From: Bordetella sp. FB-8
GTDB taxonomy: Bacteria; Pseudomonadota; Gammaproteobacteria; Burkholderiales; Burkholderiaceae_B
DNA: 64,000 bases
NCBI RefSeq assembly: GCF_000382185.1
Contig: NZ_KB907784.1
Coordinates: 4,014,618 to 4,078,617, forward strand
Reading direction: 5' to 3'
The notes beneath the pieces are model-generated. The model was not told the DNA's origin and made no database searches. It saw nothing but the letters and a program-made list of their open reading frames with translations. Below are positions 43,542-53,397 of the stretch, in pieces. The position numbers were made by a program, and so were the translations under genes. The stretch's first letter is position 1, and every line of letters begins with the position of its first letter.

Positions 43542-45278
43542 TCAGAAAATATCGGGTTCGGGCACCGGCGCGCCGAAGTCGGTTTCCAGGAAATCAAAGT
43601 CGCAGCCTTGGTCGGCTTGCTTGATGTGGCGCGAGAACATCCAGCCGTAGCCGCGCTCATAGCGCGGCGGCGGCGGCGTCCAGGCGGCGCGGCGCACGGC
43701 CAGCTCCGCATCGCTCACGTTGAGCTGGATGCTGCGGGCCGGCACGTCGACCGTGATGAGGTCGCCGGTACGCACCAGGGCCAGTGGCCCGCCCACATAG
43801 GACTCGGGCGCGGCGTGCAGGATGCAGGCGCCGTAACTGGTGCCGCTCATGCGCGCATCGGACAGGCGCAGCATGTCACGCACACCCTGCTTGACCAGTT
43901 TGACCGGGATGGGCAGCATGCCCCACTCCGGCATGCCCGGCCCGCCCAGGGGGCCGGCATTGCGCAGGATGAGGATGTGATCGGCCGTGACATCAAGGCT
44001 CTCGTCTTCGACGGCGGCCTTCATGCTGGGATAGTCGTCGAACACCAGCGCCGGCCCGGTGTGCTGCAAGTACTGCGGCGAGCAGGCGCTGGGCTTGATG
44101 ACGCAGCCGTCGGGCGCGATATTGCCCTTGAGCACAGCCAGCGCGCCTTCGTTGTAGATGGCATTGTCCAGAGGACGGATGACATCGTCGTTATAGACTT
44201 GCGCACCCGCCAGGTTCTCGCCCAGCGTGCGGCCGGAAACCGTCATTACCGATAGGTCCAGATGATCCTGCGCCAGACGCGACATCAACCCGCGCATTCC
44301 TCCAGCGAGGTAGAAGTCCTCCATGAGGTACTTGTCGCCGCTGGGCCGGATGTTGGCGATCACGGGTACCTTGCGGCTGGCTGCGTCGAAGTCGTCCAGG
44401 GTCACCGCGCAGCCCGCGCGGCGCGACATGGCAATCAGGTGGATGATGGCGTTGGTCGAACAGCCCACGGCCATGGCCACGTTGATGGCGTTCTTGAACG
44501 AGGCGAGCGACAGCACCTTGGCCGGCGTCAGGTCTTCCCACACCATGTCGACGGCGCGACGGCCGCACTCGGCCGCCATGCGCGAGTGCGAGGCATCCAC
44601 CGCCGGGATGCTCGAGGCGCCGGTCAGGCTCATGCCCAGGGCATCGGCGATCGCGGTCATGGTGCTGGCCGTGCCCATGGTCATGCAGGTGCCGTGGCTG
44701 CGGGCGATGCCGCCCTCGACTTCGACCCACTGCGCCTGGCTGATGTTGCCCGCGCGCCGCTCGTCCCATAGTTTCCAGGCGTCCGAACCTGAACCCAGCG
44801 GCAGGCCCTTCCAGTTGCCGCGCAGCATAGGGCCGGCGGGCAGATAAATGCAGGGCAGCCCCGCGCTGAACGCCCCCATCAGCAGGCCCGGCGTGGTCTT
44901 GTCGCACCCGCCCAGCAGCACCGCACCGTCGACCGGGTGGCTGCGCAGCAACTCTTCGGCTTCGATGGCCAGCAAATTGCGGTAGAGCATGGTGGTGGGT
45001 TTGACGAAGGCCTCGCCCACGGAGATCGCCGGCAGTTCCACCGGAAAGCCGCCGGCCTGCAATACCCCGCGTTTGACCTCTTCGGCGCGCTGGCGAAAGT
45101 GGCCGTGGCAGCTGTTCAGGTCGGACCAGGTGTTGATGACGGCAATGATGGGGCGGCCGACCCAGTCTTGCGGGCCATAGCCCAACTGCATCAGCCGCGA
45201 GCGGTGACCGAAAGAGCGCAGGTCGTCCTTGGCCATCCAGCGCGCGCTGCGCAGTTCTTCATAGGTACGGCGACCCAT
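43542..45278 (-). CDS. IlvD/Edd-family sugar-acid dehydratase
   Basis: A 578-residue Fe-S dehydratase with cluster cysteines in NTWSDLNSCHGHF, LLGGCDKTTPGLLMGA and HGTCMTMGTASTMTAI. Among family members the FGHRSRLMQLGYGPQDW start and length match sugar-acid (arabinonate, xylonate or galactonate type) dehydratases better than branched-chain IlvD. AAGGAG precedes its ATG. It diverges from a GntR regulator with a 16-bp palindrome between them. Confidence 0.88.
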   Translation of the reverse strand: MGRRTYEELRSARWMAKDDLRSFGHRSRLMQLGYGPQDWVGRPIIAVINTWSDLNSCHGHFRQRAEEVKRGVLQAGGFPVELPAISVGEAFVKPTTMLYRNLLAIEAEELLRSHPVDGAVLLGGCDKTTPGLLMGAFSAGLPCIYLPAGPMLRGNWKGLPLGSGSDAWKLWDERRAGNISQAQWVEVEGGIARSHGTCMTMGTASTMTAIADALGMSLTGASSIPAVDASHSRMAAECGRRAVDMVWEDLTPAKVLSLASFKNAINVAMAVGCSTNAIIHLIAMSRRAGCAVTLDDFDAASRKVPVIANIRPSGDKYLMEDFYLAGGMRGLMSRLAQDHLDLSVMTVSGRTLGENLAGAQVYNDDVIRPLDNAIYNEGALAVLKGNIAPDGCVIKPSACSPQYLQHTGPALVFDDYPSMKAAVEDESLDVTADHILILRNAGPLGGPGMPEWGMLPIPVKLVKQGVRDMLRLSDARMSGTSYGACILHAAPESYVGGPLALVRTGDLITVDVPARSIQLNVSDAELAVRRAAWTPPPPRYERGYGWMFSRHIKQADQGCDFDFLETDFGAPVPEPDIF

Positions 45279-45314
45279 GCTGTCTACTCCTTGGATAATT
45301 TTTTATAATTAAAA

Positions 45315-45330
45315 CACTAATATATTAGTG
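45315..45330. promoter_or_regulatory. palindromic operator between dehydratase and gntR genes
   Basis: A perfect 16-bp palindrome, CACTAATATATTAGTG, in an AT-rich gap. It lies 36 bp upstream of the dehydratase start and 51 bp upstream of the GntR start, placed to repress both. Confidence 0.7.
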
Positions 45331-45381
45331 CATCAACTAAAAGCGAGACCGTAAAATAAAGAAAAAGCTCGCCTACTCTCC

Positions 45382-46101
45382 ATGTCCCTGCCCGATACCC
45401 TCTGCAACGATCTGCGGTTGGACCGCTCGCGCCACGCCGCACCGCAAGTCTTCGCCAAGCTGCGCGCGGCCATCGTGTCGCTGGAACTCAAGCCCGGCGC
45501 CTCGCTGGCGCGCGGCGAACTGGCCCAGGCCTTCGGCCTGAGCCAGACCCCGATCCGCGACGCACTCATCCAGTTGCGCGACGAAGGCCTGGTCGATATC
45601 TATCCGCAGCACACCACGTCTGTCAGCCGCATCGACATCGCCGCCGCGCGGCAGGCGCACTTTCTGCGCCGTTCGCTGGAGCTGGAGATCGTCCATGTCT
45701 TGGCGAGCCGCCCCGATCCCAGCCTGATCCAGCGCCTGCAGGCCCACATCGACACCCAGCAGTCCTACCTGGGAGAGCCAGGCCGCTACCAGGATTTCAT
45801 CGCCGCCGACTTCGCCTTTCACCGCGACATGCACGAGACTGCCGGCGTGTCAGCCCTGTGGGAACTGGAACAACGCCACAGCGGCCATCTGGACCGCCTG
45901 CGGCGCCTGCACCTGCCCGAAGAGGGCAAGGCCAAGCGCATCGTGCGCGACCACCAGCGCATCCTGGATGCCATCGCGGCCCGGGACGAAGCCCTCGCGC
46001 GGCAGGCGCTGCGCGAGCACCTTTCAGGCACGCTGAACCAGATCGACGAAATCTGCCGCCGCTATCCGGACTATGTGACCGAAACCAGGAACCTGCCGTG
46101 A
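45382..46101 (+). CDS. GntR-family regulator (FadR subfamily)
   Basis: A 239-residue regulator with the winged helix LRAAIVSLELKPGASLARGE then LAQAFGLSQTPIRDALIQLR. An FCD domain follows with the metal/ligand residues DFAFHRDMHE and DHQRILDAI. It probably responds to a sugar acid and controls the divergent dehydratase, RraA-like and Bug genes. Confidence 0.92.
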   Translation: MSLPDTLCNDLRLDRSRHAAPQVFAKLRAAIVSLELKPGASLARGELAQAFGLSQTPIRDALIQLRDEGLVDIYPQHTTSVSRIDIAAARQAHFLRRSLELEIVHVLASRPDPSLIQRLQAHIDTQQSYLGEPGRYQDFIAADFAFHRDMHETAGVSALWELEQRHSGHLDRLRRLHLPEEGKAKRIVRDHQRILDAIAARDEALARQALREHLSGTLNQIDEICRRYPDYVTETRNLP

Positions 46102-46167
46102 CCGTCGTCACGCGAGCTGTTCGATGCCGGCCAGACCTCCAGCGCCGAGGCGCGGCACCGATGCCGA

Positions 46168-47622
46168 TCAGAATATGGGTGCGAAAATGGTCAGCAGGTT
46201 CTGCCAGAGAATGCGGCGCATGGGGCGGTTGCGCATATCGCCGCGGGAAACCTCCCGGGCATTGGTCAGATAGATGTGCTGCCGATCCCGTATCGCCGCC
46301 GCCGTGTCGGGGCAATACAGCAGGATGTTGTTCTCGAAATTGAGCTCCAGGCTTCTGCGGTCCATGTTCGCCGAGCCGACCAGGGCAGCCTCCCCATCGG
46401 CAACCAGCGTCTTGGCATGGAGCAGCCCGCCGAGAAACTCGAACACTCTCACTCCCGCTTCAACCAGTTCGGCATAGGTCGCCCGGCTCATCGCGCCCAC
46501 CGCGGCGGAATCGTTGCGCGCGGGCAGGATCAGTGTGGTCTGCACGCCACGCCGCGCACAGGAGACCAGCGCCTCCATCAACGGCGGATCCGGCACGAAA
46601 TAAGGCGTGGAAATGATCGCCTCGCGCTCGGCGCCATAGAGAACGCCGACAAACGCGTCCGACATCTCGCCCTTGACGGACATCGGGCCGGTGCCGAAGG
46701 CGATCGCCGGAAAGCCGCCGGCTACAGGTGGCGCAATGGGCAGCGCGGCGACGCCGGACAGGTCCTCGTCGGCCTCCACCATCCAGGCGTCGGCAAAGAG
46801 CAACTGGTTCTGGCGCACCACCGGGCCTTCGAAGCGCATCATGATGTCCACCCAAGGGGCGAACCTGGGCTTGATGCGGAACTCGGGATCGGCGCAGTTC
46901 TGGCTGCCGCAGTAGGTGATCCGGTCGTCGACGACCACGATCTTGCGATGGTTGCGCAGATCGATGCGGCTGCCCTGCAGGAATGCAAGCCCTCGGCGCA
47001 TCTGGAGCGAAACGCAAAGCCTCACGCCGGCCTCGCGCATCGCGCGCCAGTATTTCGATGCAATGAGCGCGCGCGAGCCTATCGCGTCGGCCATGACTCG
47101 GCACACTACGCCTCGCGAGGCAGCCCGCTCGAGCGCCTGGACGATCTTCAGGCCGTTGTGATCGACCAGCCAGATATAGAAGGAGATATGAATGGTCTGG
47201 CGCGCATCGTCAAAATCGCGCACCATCGAGTCGATCGCGGCGTTGGAATCGGCGGCGATCGTCGCCTTGTTGCCGTCCACCACCGGCCAGCGGCCGATGC
47301 GCTCGCACACTTTGAATGCCGCGTGGAACCGCTCAGGCACGCTTTGCAGCGCGGCGGCGGCATCGATGCCGCCGCGCCACTCCAGCTTCCTGAATACTTT
47401 TTTTGCCCGGCGCTGAAACTGCCGCGCCACCCACGGCTCGCCGAAGAGGGCATAAGCCACCACGCCGATCACCGGCAGCAGCAGCAGGACCAGCAGCCAC
47501 GCCGCCCGCGAATAGGTATTGCGACTCTCGACCAGCAGCGATCTGGCCATGACCGCCAGATGGACAACTGTCAGCAAAGCAACGAATATCAGATGCGTCA
47601 ACACGGCTGGCGACCCGGACAA
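46168..47622 (-). CDS. cls: cardiolipin synthase (phospholipase D family)
   Basis: A 484-residue enzyme with two N-terminal membrane helices and two HKD motifs, RNHRKIVVVDDRITYCGSQN and LHAKTLVADGEAALVGSANM. The arrangement is that of ClsA-type synthases, which join two phosphatidylglycerols into cardiolipin. The open frame begins at TTG (47622); a GTG at 47604 is equally possible, since neither has a clear ribosome site. It lies 8 bp after the DUF3141 gene. Confidence 0.92.
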   Translation of the reverse strand: MSGSPAVLTHLIFVALLTVVHLAVMARSLLVESRNTYSRAAWLLVLLLLPVIGVVAYALFGEPWVARQFQRRAKKVFRKLEWRGGIDAAAALQSVPERFHAAFKVCERIGRWPVVDGNKATIAADSNAAIDSMVRDFDDARQTIHISFYIWLVDHNGLKIVQALERAASRGVVCRVMADAIGSRALIASKYWRAMREAGVRLCVSLQMRRGLAFLQGSRIDLRNHRKIVVVDDRITYCGSQNCADPEFRIKPRFAPWVDIMMRFEGPVVRQNQLLFADAWMVEADEDLSGVAALPIAPPVAGGFPAIAFGTGPMSVKGEMSDAFVGVLYGAEREAIISTPYFVPDPPLMEALVSCARRGVQTTLILPARNDSAAVGAMSRATYAELVEAGVRVFEFLGGLLHAKTLVADGEAALVGSANMDRRSLELNFENNILLYCPDTAAAIRDRQHIYLTNAREVSRGDMRNRPMRRILWQNLLTIFAPIF

Positions 47623-47630
47623 GCTGTGCG

Positions 47631-49973
47631 TCAGGCGGGCGCGCCAGCGCGGCGCTTCGGTCTTGCGGCCGGCGCCGCGGCCTTGGCCGCAATATTGCGG
47701 CCGGCCTTGCCGCCGGTTCTTGCGGCGCCCCCGCCTTCGCGCTGCGCGAGGGGTTTGCCGGGCTTTTCAAGCGTGTCGGTCAGACGGCGCGCCAGACCGA
47801 TGACCCGCTGCGGGTCGACGCCGAGCGTATCGATCAGGAACTCGATGATTTCCGAGCGCGGATTGGCAAGCGTGGGTTCTATCATCATCACCGCAGCCGA
47901 AACCGCCAACGCGCGCTCGCGCGTCTCGGTATCGGGCAGCAGGTGATCGAGCGCGTTCAGGGCCTCCACGGGTGCCACCGCGGTAACCGTGGCTTGCTGC
48001 TTGAGCAGACGTATCCAGTTGGTCTGCGAGCCCAGTTCGCCGTGGATCTCGCCGGCCAAAGGCGCCAGCAGCTTGGCCAGCCGCAGGCTGCGGCGCTCGA
48101 AGGCACCGATCGACGCCATGCCCGCCAGCACGATGCGGCACACGGCCTCGGCAAAACCGCCCTCGCCGATCCGCGCCAGCACAGCCTCGCGGCTTTGCTT
48201 CAGTTGCCCTTGGGCGCGCGCCTGGGCCACGTCGGCATCGGGCACCGCGGGTTTGAGCCAGGCACCGGCGCCTTCCGGACCATAGCAATAGCGTGCGAAA
48301 GCGACCGACCATGCGTCGCGCTGATCGCGCCAGGTGTCGAGCATCGCGCCGATCTGGCCAGCCGTGTTGCGCTCGATCTGGCGCCACGGATTGTCTTGGT
48401 CCGCAGGCGTGCGATGCTCACGCGCCTGGGCGGCCTGCGCCCGTATCGAGGCGGCCAGCGGCAGCGCATCGCACAGCAGTTTGCGCTGCAGGCGCATCGG
48501 GTTCAGATCGCCGAGCGCGTCACCAAGCGGCCGCTGGGCCAGCAGACGTACCCAGGGACGGACCCAGGCCTTGTAGAAATCCGCGTTCTGCTCCGACACC
48601 TGGGCCAGCGTCGAGAACAGTGCCTCCTCCTCGCGCCCCTCGGGGTTCAACGCGCGGATATCGTCCATGGTCCGGTATTCGTAATGCACGGTATAGTCGC
48701 CCGGCTCCAGCTCCTCCCAGCGCTGGTCTTCGAGTCCCTGCTTGGCCTCGAGCTTCATTTCGTAGAGTCCCGGCGGCAGGCTTTCGATCACGTCCAGCGA
48801 CGCCACGAGCTGGTCGTGTTCCTTCAAGGCGATCTCCCCGCCGACGAAGATGCCCAGATGGCCGACGCTTTCGTGCAACACGTAGACGATGGTGCGCCCG
48901 GCGGCGGCGATCGCGCGCTCGTCGCCCCAGGTGTCGATGATCCAGTTCAGCGCCTGTGGCGGCGGCGTAATGTTGTCGCCCCAGGACGCGAATACGACGA
49001 TGGGCGCGGTGATCGCGCGCAGGTCGATGGTGCGCTCGCCGGCCTGCATGGTGCCGCGCGCCAGGCGATTGCCGACGAACAGGTTCTCGACGATGGTTTC
49101 GATTTCGCTGCCGGTCATGCGGCAAAAGCCGCCCCACCAGCGTTCGAATTCGAGAAAGCGCGGGCTTTCGGTGTCGATGTTGGACCAGAGCTTGTAGTAC
49201 TTGTTCCACCATGCGTGGGCCGGATTCAGGCGTTCGAAGTTCTCGACCAGTTGCACGCCGTCGAAGCGGTCGCCGCCCAGGTCGGAGATCAGCGAGGCCA
49301 GCCACGAGCCGCCCAGCGGCGCGCCGGCGTAGCGCATGGGATTGAGCTTGGAGCTGCCGGCCCAGAACGACACCGGCGCGCCGACCATCATCAAGGGGCC
49401 GAACAGTTCGGGACGCAGGGCGTCGACGACCATCATTGCCCAGCCGGCCTGGCAGTTGCCTATCACCACCGGTCTGGCCTTGCACTGCGGATGCAGCCGG
49501 ATGATCTCTTCGAGAAAGCGCGCCTCGGCGTGCATGACCGTGACAAGCGTCTGGCCGTCTTCGGGCTCCTGGCGGAAGGTCACGAAATAGACTGGATGGC
49601 CGGCCCGCATCGCCATGCCGACCTCGGAATCGAACTTGAATCCGCCGATGCCCGGTCCGTGTCCGGCGCGCGGATCGACCACCACTACGGGCCGCGCGGT
49701 CGCGTCGGTCGGCATGCCGGCCGGTGGCACCAGGCGCAGCAACGAATAATTGCAAGGCTCGGACAGGGTACGCCCGTCGAGCACGACTTCATGGCCGAAC
49801 TTGAGCAGGGCTGGCATGCCCTGGCCCAGATGCTCGACATAATTGTTGCCGCGGTCAAGTAGCGTATCCCAGAACAGGCAGGTGCGTTGCAGCGCATCGG
49901 CCCAATAAGCCTGCAGTTCATCGCTCGATGCGGAATCGGGTCCGCGCTGCTTGGCTTTCCGGCTGGATGTCAT
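47631..49973 (-). CDS. DUF3141 / PHA-synthase-like alpha/beta hydrolase
   Basis: A 780-residue protein from the ATG at 49973. The central region has an alpha/beta hydrolase core like poly-hydroxyalkanoate synthases. ARPVVIGNCQAGWAMMVVDA puts Cys at the nucleophile elbow, FASWGDNITPPPQALNWI holds the acid and HESVGHLGIFVGGE the His. N-terminal and C-terminal helical regions and an Ala/Arg-rich tail flank it. The family is annotated DUF3141 and its substrate is unknown; polymer or acyl transfer is conceivable. Confidence 0.82.
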   Translation of the reverse strand: MTSSRKAKQRGPDSASSDELQAYWADALQRTCLFWDTLLDRGNNYVEHLGQGMPALLKFGHEVVLDGRTLSEPCNYSLLRLVPPAGMPTDATARPVVVVDPRAGHGPGIGGFKFDSEVGMAMRAGHPVYFVTFRQEPEDGQTLVTVMHAEARFLEEIIRLHPQCKARPVVIGNCQAGWAMMVVDALRPELFGPLMMVGAPVSFWAGSSKLNPMRYAGAPLGGSWLASLISDLGGDRFDGVQLVENFERLNPAHAWWNKYYKLWSNIDTESPRFLEFERWWGGFCRMTGSEIETIVENLFVGNRLARGTMQAGERTIDLRAITAPIVVFASWGDNITPPPQALNWIIDTWGDERAIAAAGRTIVYVLHESVGHLGIFVGGEIALKEHDQLVASLDVIESLPPGLYEMKLEAKQGLEDQRWEELEPGDYTVHYEYRTMDDIRALNPEGREEEALFSTLAQVSEQNADFYKAWVRPWVRLLAQRPLGDALGDLNPMRLQRKLLCDALPLAASIRAQAAQAREHRTPADQDNPWRQIERNTAGQIGAMLDTWRDQRDAWSVAFARYCYGPEGAGAWLKPAVPDADVAQARAQGQLKQSREAVLARIGEGGFAEAVCRIVLAGMASIGAFERRSLRLAKLLAPLAGEIHGELGSQTNWIRLLKQQATVTAVAPVEALNALDHLLPDTETRERALAVSAAVMMIEPTLANPRSEIIEFLIDTLGVDPQRVIGLARRLTDTLEKPGKPLAQREGGGAARTGGKAGRNIAAKAAAPAARPKRRAGAPA

Positions 49974-50083
49974 GGCTGCGCCGCCCGAGAGATTTGTTGA
50001 CGCAACGATAGCACCGAATGCATGATTTCCTGCGACAATAAGCCCGCATCTAGGGGGCATACACATCCTCCGGAGGACTCTGT

Positions 50084-50941
50084 ATGGACCTGAAGACCCT
50101 AATCGACCAGCCCGGCAAGCTGCCCACCATTCCCAAGATAGTCCAGAAGCTGATCGCCAGCTTCAATTCCGAGGACATCTCCTCGAGCGAGATCGCGCAT
50201 CAGATCGAGTCCGATCCAGCCTTGAGCGCCAAGCTGCTGCGCCTGGCGAACTCGGCCTATTTTCATGTTTCGCGAACCGTCGGCACCGTGGACGAAGCCC
50301 TGCGCATGCTGGGCTTCGTGATGGTGCGCAACCTCGTGATCAGCAGCGGGATGGTCGCCGCCTTCCGCAATACGCCCGGCATCAACCTGCCGCGTTTCTG
50401 GCGCTATACGCTGTACACGGCTTGCTCGGCGCGCTGGCTGGCCACACGCGCCGAGGCCAACGGCGACCTGGTGTTTACCTTGAGCATGATGCACGGGATC
50501 GGCCAGTTGCAGATGCATCTGTGCATGGCTCCCGACCTGCTGGCGCCGATCGAAGCGCAGGCCGGCGTGCTCGATCCGCGGCGCGCCGAGGTCGAAAGCG
50601 CCCAGCTGGGCTTTCATTACGGCCAGGTATCCTCGGAACTGGCGCGCCTCTGGAATTTTCCCGATGCGCTGATCGCCGCGCTGGCTCATGTGCCCGACCC
50701 CTTGGCTGCGGCCGAGTTCAGCGCGCCGACCGGGCTCGTGCATCTGGGATGCTGGCGTGCGCGCGCCGCCGTGCTGGACTGGAGCGCCGACCAGGCGCGA
50801 GCGGCCTACCCCGGCGCCGTCGCCGAGCGGCTCGCCCTGGCACCGGACTGGACCGACCTGCTGGCGCCCGACGGCGACCCGGCGTACTGGATGCCGCCGT
50901 TCGAGACACTGACGCAAGGCCTGGACAGGCTATTCGATTGA
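50084..50941 (+). CDS. HDOD-domain signalling protein
   Basis: A 285-residue protein with CGGAGGA before the ATG. The HDOD core reads LPTIPKIVQKLIASFNSEDI, then IESDPALSAKLLRLANSAYF and LRMLGFVMVRNLVISSGMVA. The HD metal residues are not kept, as usual for HDOD. These proteins scaffold signalling in cyclic-di-GMP, motility or stress pathways. No partner domain is fused. Confidence 0.9.
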   Translation: MDLKTLIDQPGKLPTIPKIVQKLIASFNSEDISSSEIAHQIESDPALSAKLLRLANSAYFHVSRTVGTVDEALRMLGFVMVRNLVISSGMVAAFRNTPGINLPRFWRYTLYTACSARWLATRAEANGDLVFTLSMMHGIGQLQMHLCMAPDLLAPIEAQAGVLDPRRAEVESAQLGFHYGQVSSELARLWNFPDALIAALAHVPDPLAAAEFSAPTGLVHLGCWRARAAVLDWSADQARAAYPGAVAERLALAPDWTDLLAPDGDPAYWMPPFETLTQGLDRLFD

Positions 50942-51060
50942 AAGCGGCGCAGGCTGGGCGCGCGGGTCCTGCTCGTGCAGCAGAATTGTGCTCGCGACGA
51001 TACGCGTGACGTTCATGCGGCGCCGTTGCTTGCTGCAATTGATCGGCTCGGGGTCGTTTT

Positions 51061-53397
51061 CTAGCTTTTCTCAGCCAGAAGACCTCGTCCGCTGTCCACC
51101 CGCCACCAGCGCGGCAGCAGGGCCTGCACCTTGCCGCGCAGATAGCGCTCGTCGATGAGAAACACCACCCCCTGATCCGCTTCGGTGCGGATCACGCGGC
51201 CCGCGGCCTGCACCACCTTGCGCATGCCCGGGTAGAGATAGGTGTAGTCGTAGCCCTTGTCCGCGCCGAAATGCCCATCCATGGCGCGCTTGATCTGTTC
51301 GTTGACGGGATTGACCTGGGGCAGGCCCAGCGTGGCCACGAAGGCGCCGATCAGGCAGCGGCCCGGCAAATCCACGCCTTCCGAGAACGCGCCGCCAAGC
51401 ACGGCCAAGCCTATGCCCTGGCCCTCCTCGGTAAAGCGCGCGAGAAAGCCGGCACGGCTGGCTTCGTCCATGGACGGCGTCTGGAGCCAAACGGGCAGTT
51501 GCGGATGCGCGCGCCGCATGCATGCGGCCACGCGCTGCAGGTAGTCGAAGCTGCTGAAAAAGCACAGGTAGTTGCCCGGCTGGCGCCCATACTGCCGCGC
51601 CACGATGTCCACGATGGGCTGCAGCGAACGCTCCCGGTCGTGCCAGCGCGTGGAGACATGGCCGGCAATCCGCACATCCAGTTGCTCGGCCTGGAAAGGC
51701 GCCGCCGCCTCGATCCAGCCCGTGTCCTGCGGCAAGCCCAGGACGTCGCGGTAGAAATGCGGCGGACTCAAGGTGCCCGAGAACAGCACCGTGGCATGGG
51801 CGCCCGCATGGCGCGCCGCCAGGTGCGGCGCGGGAATCACGTTGCGGATGCAGAGGACGGAGGCCGGCGTCCTGCGCACGCGCGCGCTCGGCTGCGCCAG
51901 ACTGACGTCGAACAAGGCATGGCTGCCCAGTTGCTCGGCCAGCGCCATGAACTGCAGCGCCTGCCGGTAGAAGGCCAGCACCGGATCGCCCGGCAGCATG
52001 GGGCGGTCGGCCTGGGCATCGGCGATTTCGCCCACGGCGCGCTGCACGGCACCCAACAGCGCGGCAGGGATGGCCTCATGGGCCTGGTAGCTAGAGGTCT
52101 GCTGTGCGTTGAATGCGTTCCAGGCGCGATGCAGCTTGTCCAGCGCCTTGCGCACCGGACTCGCGTGGGCGGCGTTGGCCGCCTGGCGCGCATCGGCCAA
52201 TGCGAACTGCGACAGCTCGGCCGTATACATGCGCCGCGCGCGCTCGAGCAGGTTGTGGGCCTCGTCCACCAGCACGCCCACCTTCCACTGATGGGCCTGG
52301 GTGAATGCATACAGCATGGCCGAACTGTCGTAGTAGTAGTGGTAATCGGCCACCACCACGTCGCTCCAACGCACCAGTTCCTGCGCCAGGTAATAAGGGC
52401 AGACCTGGTGCTGCAGCGCCACAGCGTGCAGCGCGGGCGCATCCCAGACCTGGGACAGCGCCAGCGTCGCAGTCCGCGCGGCCGGCAGACGGTCGTAGAA
52501 CCCCCGGGCCAGCGGGCAGGATTCGCCGTGGCAGGCCTTGTCCGGGTGCTGGCAGACCTTGTCGCGGGCCTGCACGTCCAGCACGCGCAGCGTCCGGAAA
52601 TGGGCCTGCGCCGCCAGTTGGCCATCCACGGCGGCCAGCGCCTGCAGCGCCAACCCATGGCCCGTGCCCTTGGCCGTGAGAAAGAACAGCTTGTCCAAGC
52701 CCCGGTCGGTGCTGGCCTTGAGCATGGGAAATACAGTGCCCAGCGTCTTGCCTATGCCCGTAGGCGCCTGCGCCATCAGGCAGCGCCCGCCCGTCTGGTC
52801 GCGCGCGCAGCGATACACGGCCACGGCCAGTTCGCGCTGCCCCGTGCGAAAGCGCGCCATGGGGAACTGCAGCGCGGCCAACGCCGCGTCGCGCGCCTGG
52901 CGGTGGGCGGCCTCGCTGCGCGCCCAGGCCAGAAAGCGCGAACACAGGTCTTCGAAAAAAGCCTTAAGCGTCACGGCCTCGTGCGCTTCGACCCGCACTG
53001 TCTCCTGCCCGGTGGCCACATTAAAGTACACCAGCGCCACGCGCAGCCGCGCCAGGCCGCGCGCCTGGCTCAGCAGATGGCCGTAGACGCGGGCCTGCGC
53101 CCAGTGCAATGCGCGATGATGGGCCCGCACGCCCTCAAGCGGGCCGCGGTAGGTCTTGATTTCCTCGATCTGTCCGGCCAGCGCATCGAAGCCGTCGGCG
53201 CGGCCACGCACGCGCAGGTCCTCGTACTGGCCGGACAGGCTGACCTCGACCTCGTAGCCCTCCCCCCGGCGCGACTGAACCAGGCTGTGGCCAGCCATGC
53301 CTTCCAGCGCGCTGGGTGCCGGCGTGAAGCGCAGATCCAGGTCGCCCGAACGTGCCGCGAACTCGCACAGCGCACGCACGGCCACGGTGTAGCTCAC
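51061..53397 (-). CDS. PD-(D/E)XK nuclease fused to XPD/DinG-type helicase
   Basis: A 778-residue protein from a GTG that overlaps the FAN1 gene stop (GTGA). Residues about 50-100 carry a RecB/Cas4-like nuclease motif: Asp in RGRADGF (D68) and EIK (E79, K81). The helicase follows, with Walker A QAPTGIGKT near 210-218, a cysteine set CQHPDKACHGESCPL and CPYYL that would hold a 4Fe-4S cluster, VLVDEAHN, and motif VI QAAGRVIRTEAD. It probably unwinds and trims damaged DNA together with the FAN1 nuclease. Confidence 0.88.
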   Translation of the reverse strand: MSYTVAVRALCEFAARSGDLDLRFTPAPSALEGMAGHSLVQSRRGEGYEVEVSLSGQYEDLRVRGRADGFDALAGQIEEIKTYRGPLEGVRAHHRALHWAQARVYGHLLSQARGLARLRVALVYFNVATGQETVRVEAHEAVTLKAFFEDLCSRFLAWARSEAAHRQARDAALAALQFPMARFRTGQRELAVAVYRCARDQTGGRCLMAQAPTGIGKTLGTVFPMLKASTDRGLDKLFFLTAKGTGHGLALQALAAVDGQLAAQAHFRTLRVLDVQARDKVCQHPDKACHGESCPLARGFYDRLPAARTATLALSQVWDAPALHAVALQHQVCPYYLAQELVRWSDVVVADYHYYYDSSAMLYAFTQAHQWKVGVLVDEAHNLLERARRMYTAELSQFALADARQAANAAHASPVRKALDKLHRAWNAFNAQQTSSYQAHEAIPAALLGAVQRAVGEIADAQADRPMLPGDPVLAFYRQALQFMALAEQLGSHALFDVSLAQPSARVRRTPASVLCIRNVIPAPHLAARHAGAHATVLFSGTLSPPHFYRDVLGLPQDTGWIEAAAPFQAEQLDVRIAGHVSTRWHDRERSLQPIVDIVARQYGRQPGNYLCFFSSFDYLQRVAACMRRAHPQLPVWLQTPSMDEASRAGFLARFTEEGQGIGLAVLGGAFSEGVDLPGRCLIGAFVATLGLPQVNPVNEQIKRAMDGHFGADKGYDYTYLYPGMRKVVQAAGRVIRTEADQGVVFLIDERYLRGKVQALLPRWWRVDSGRGLLAEKS

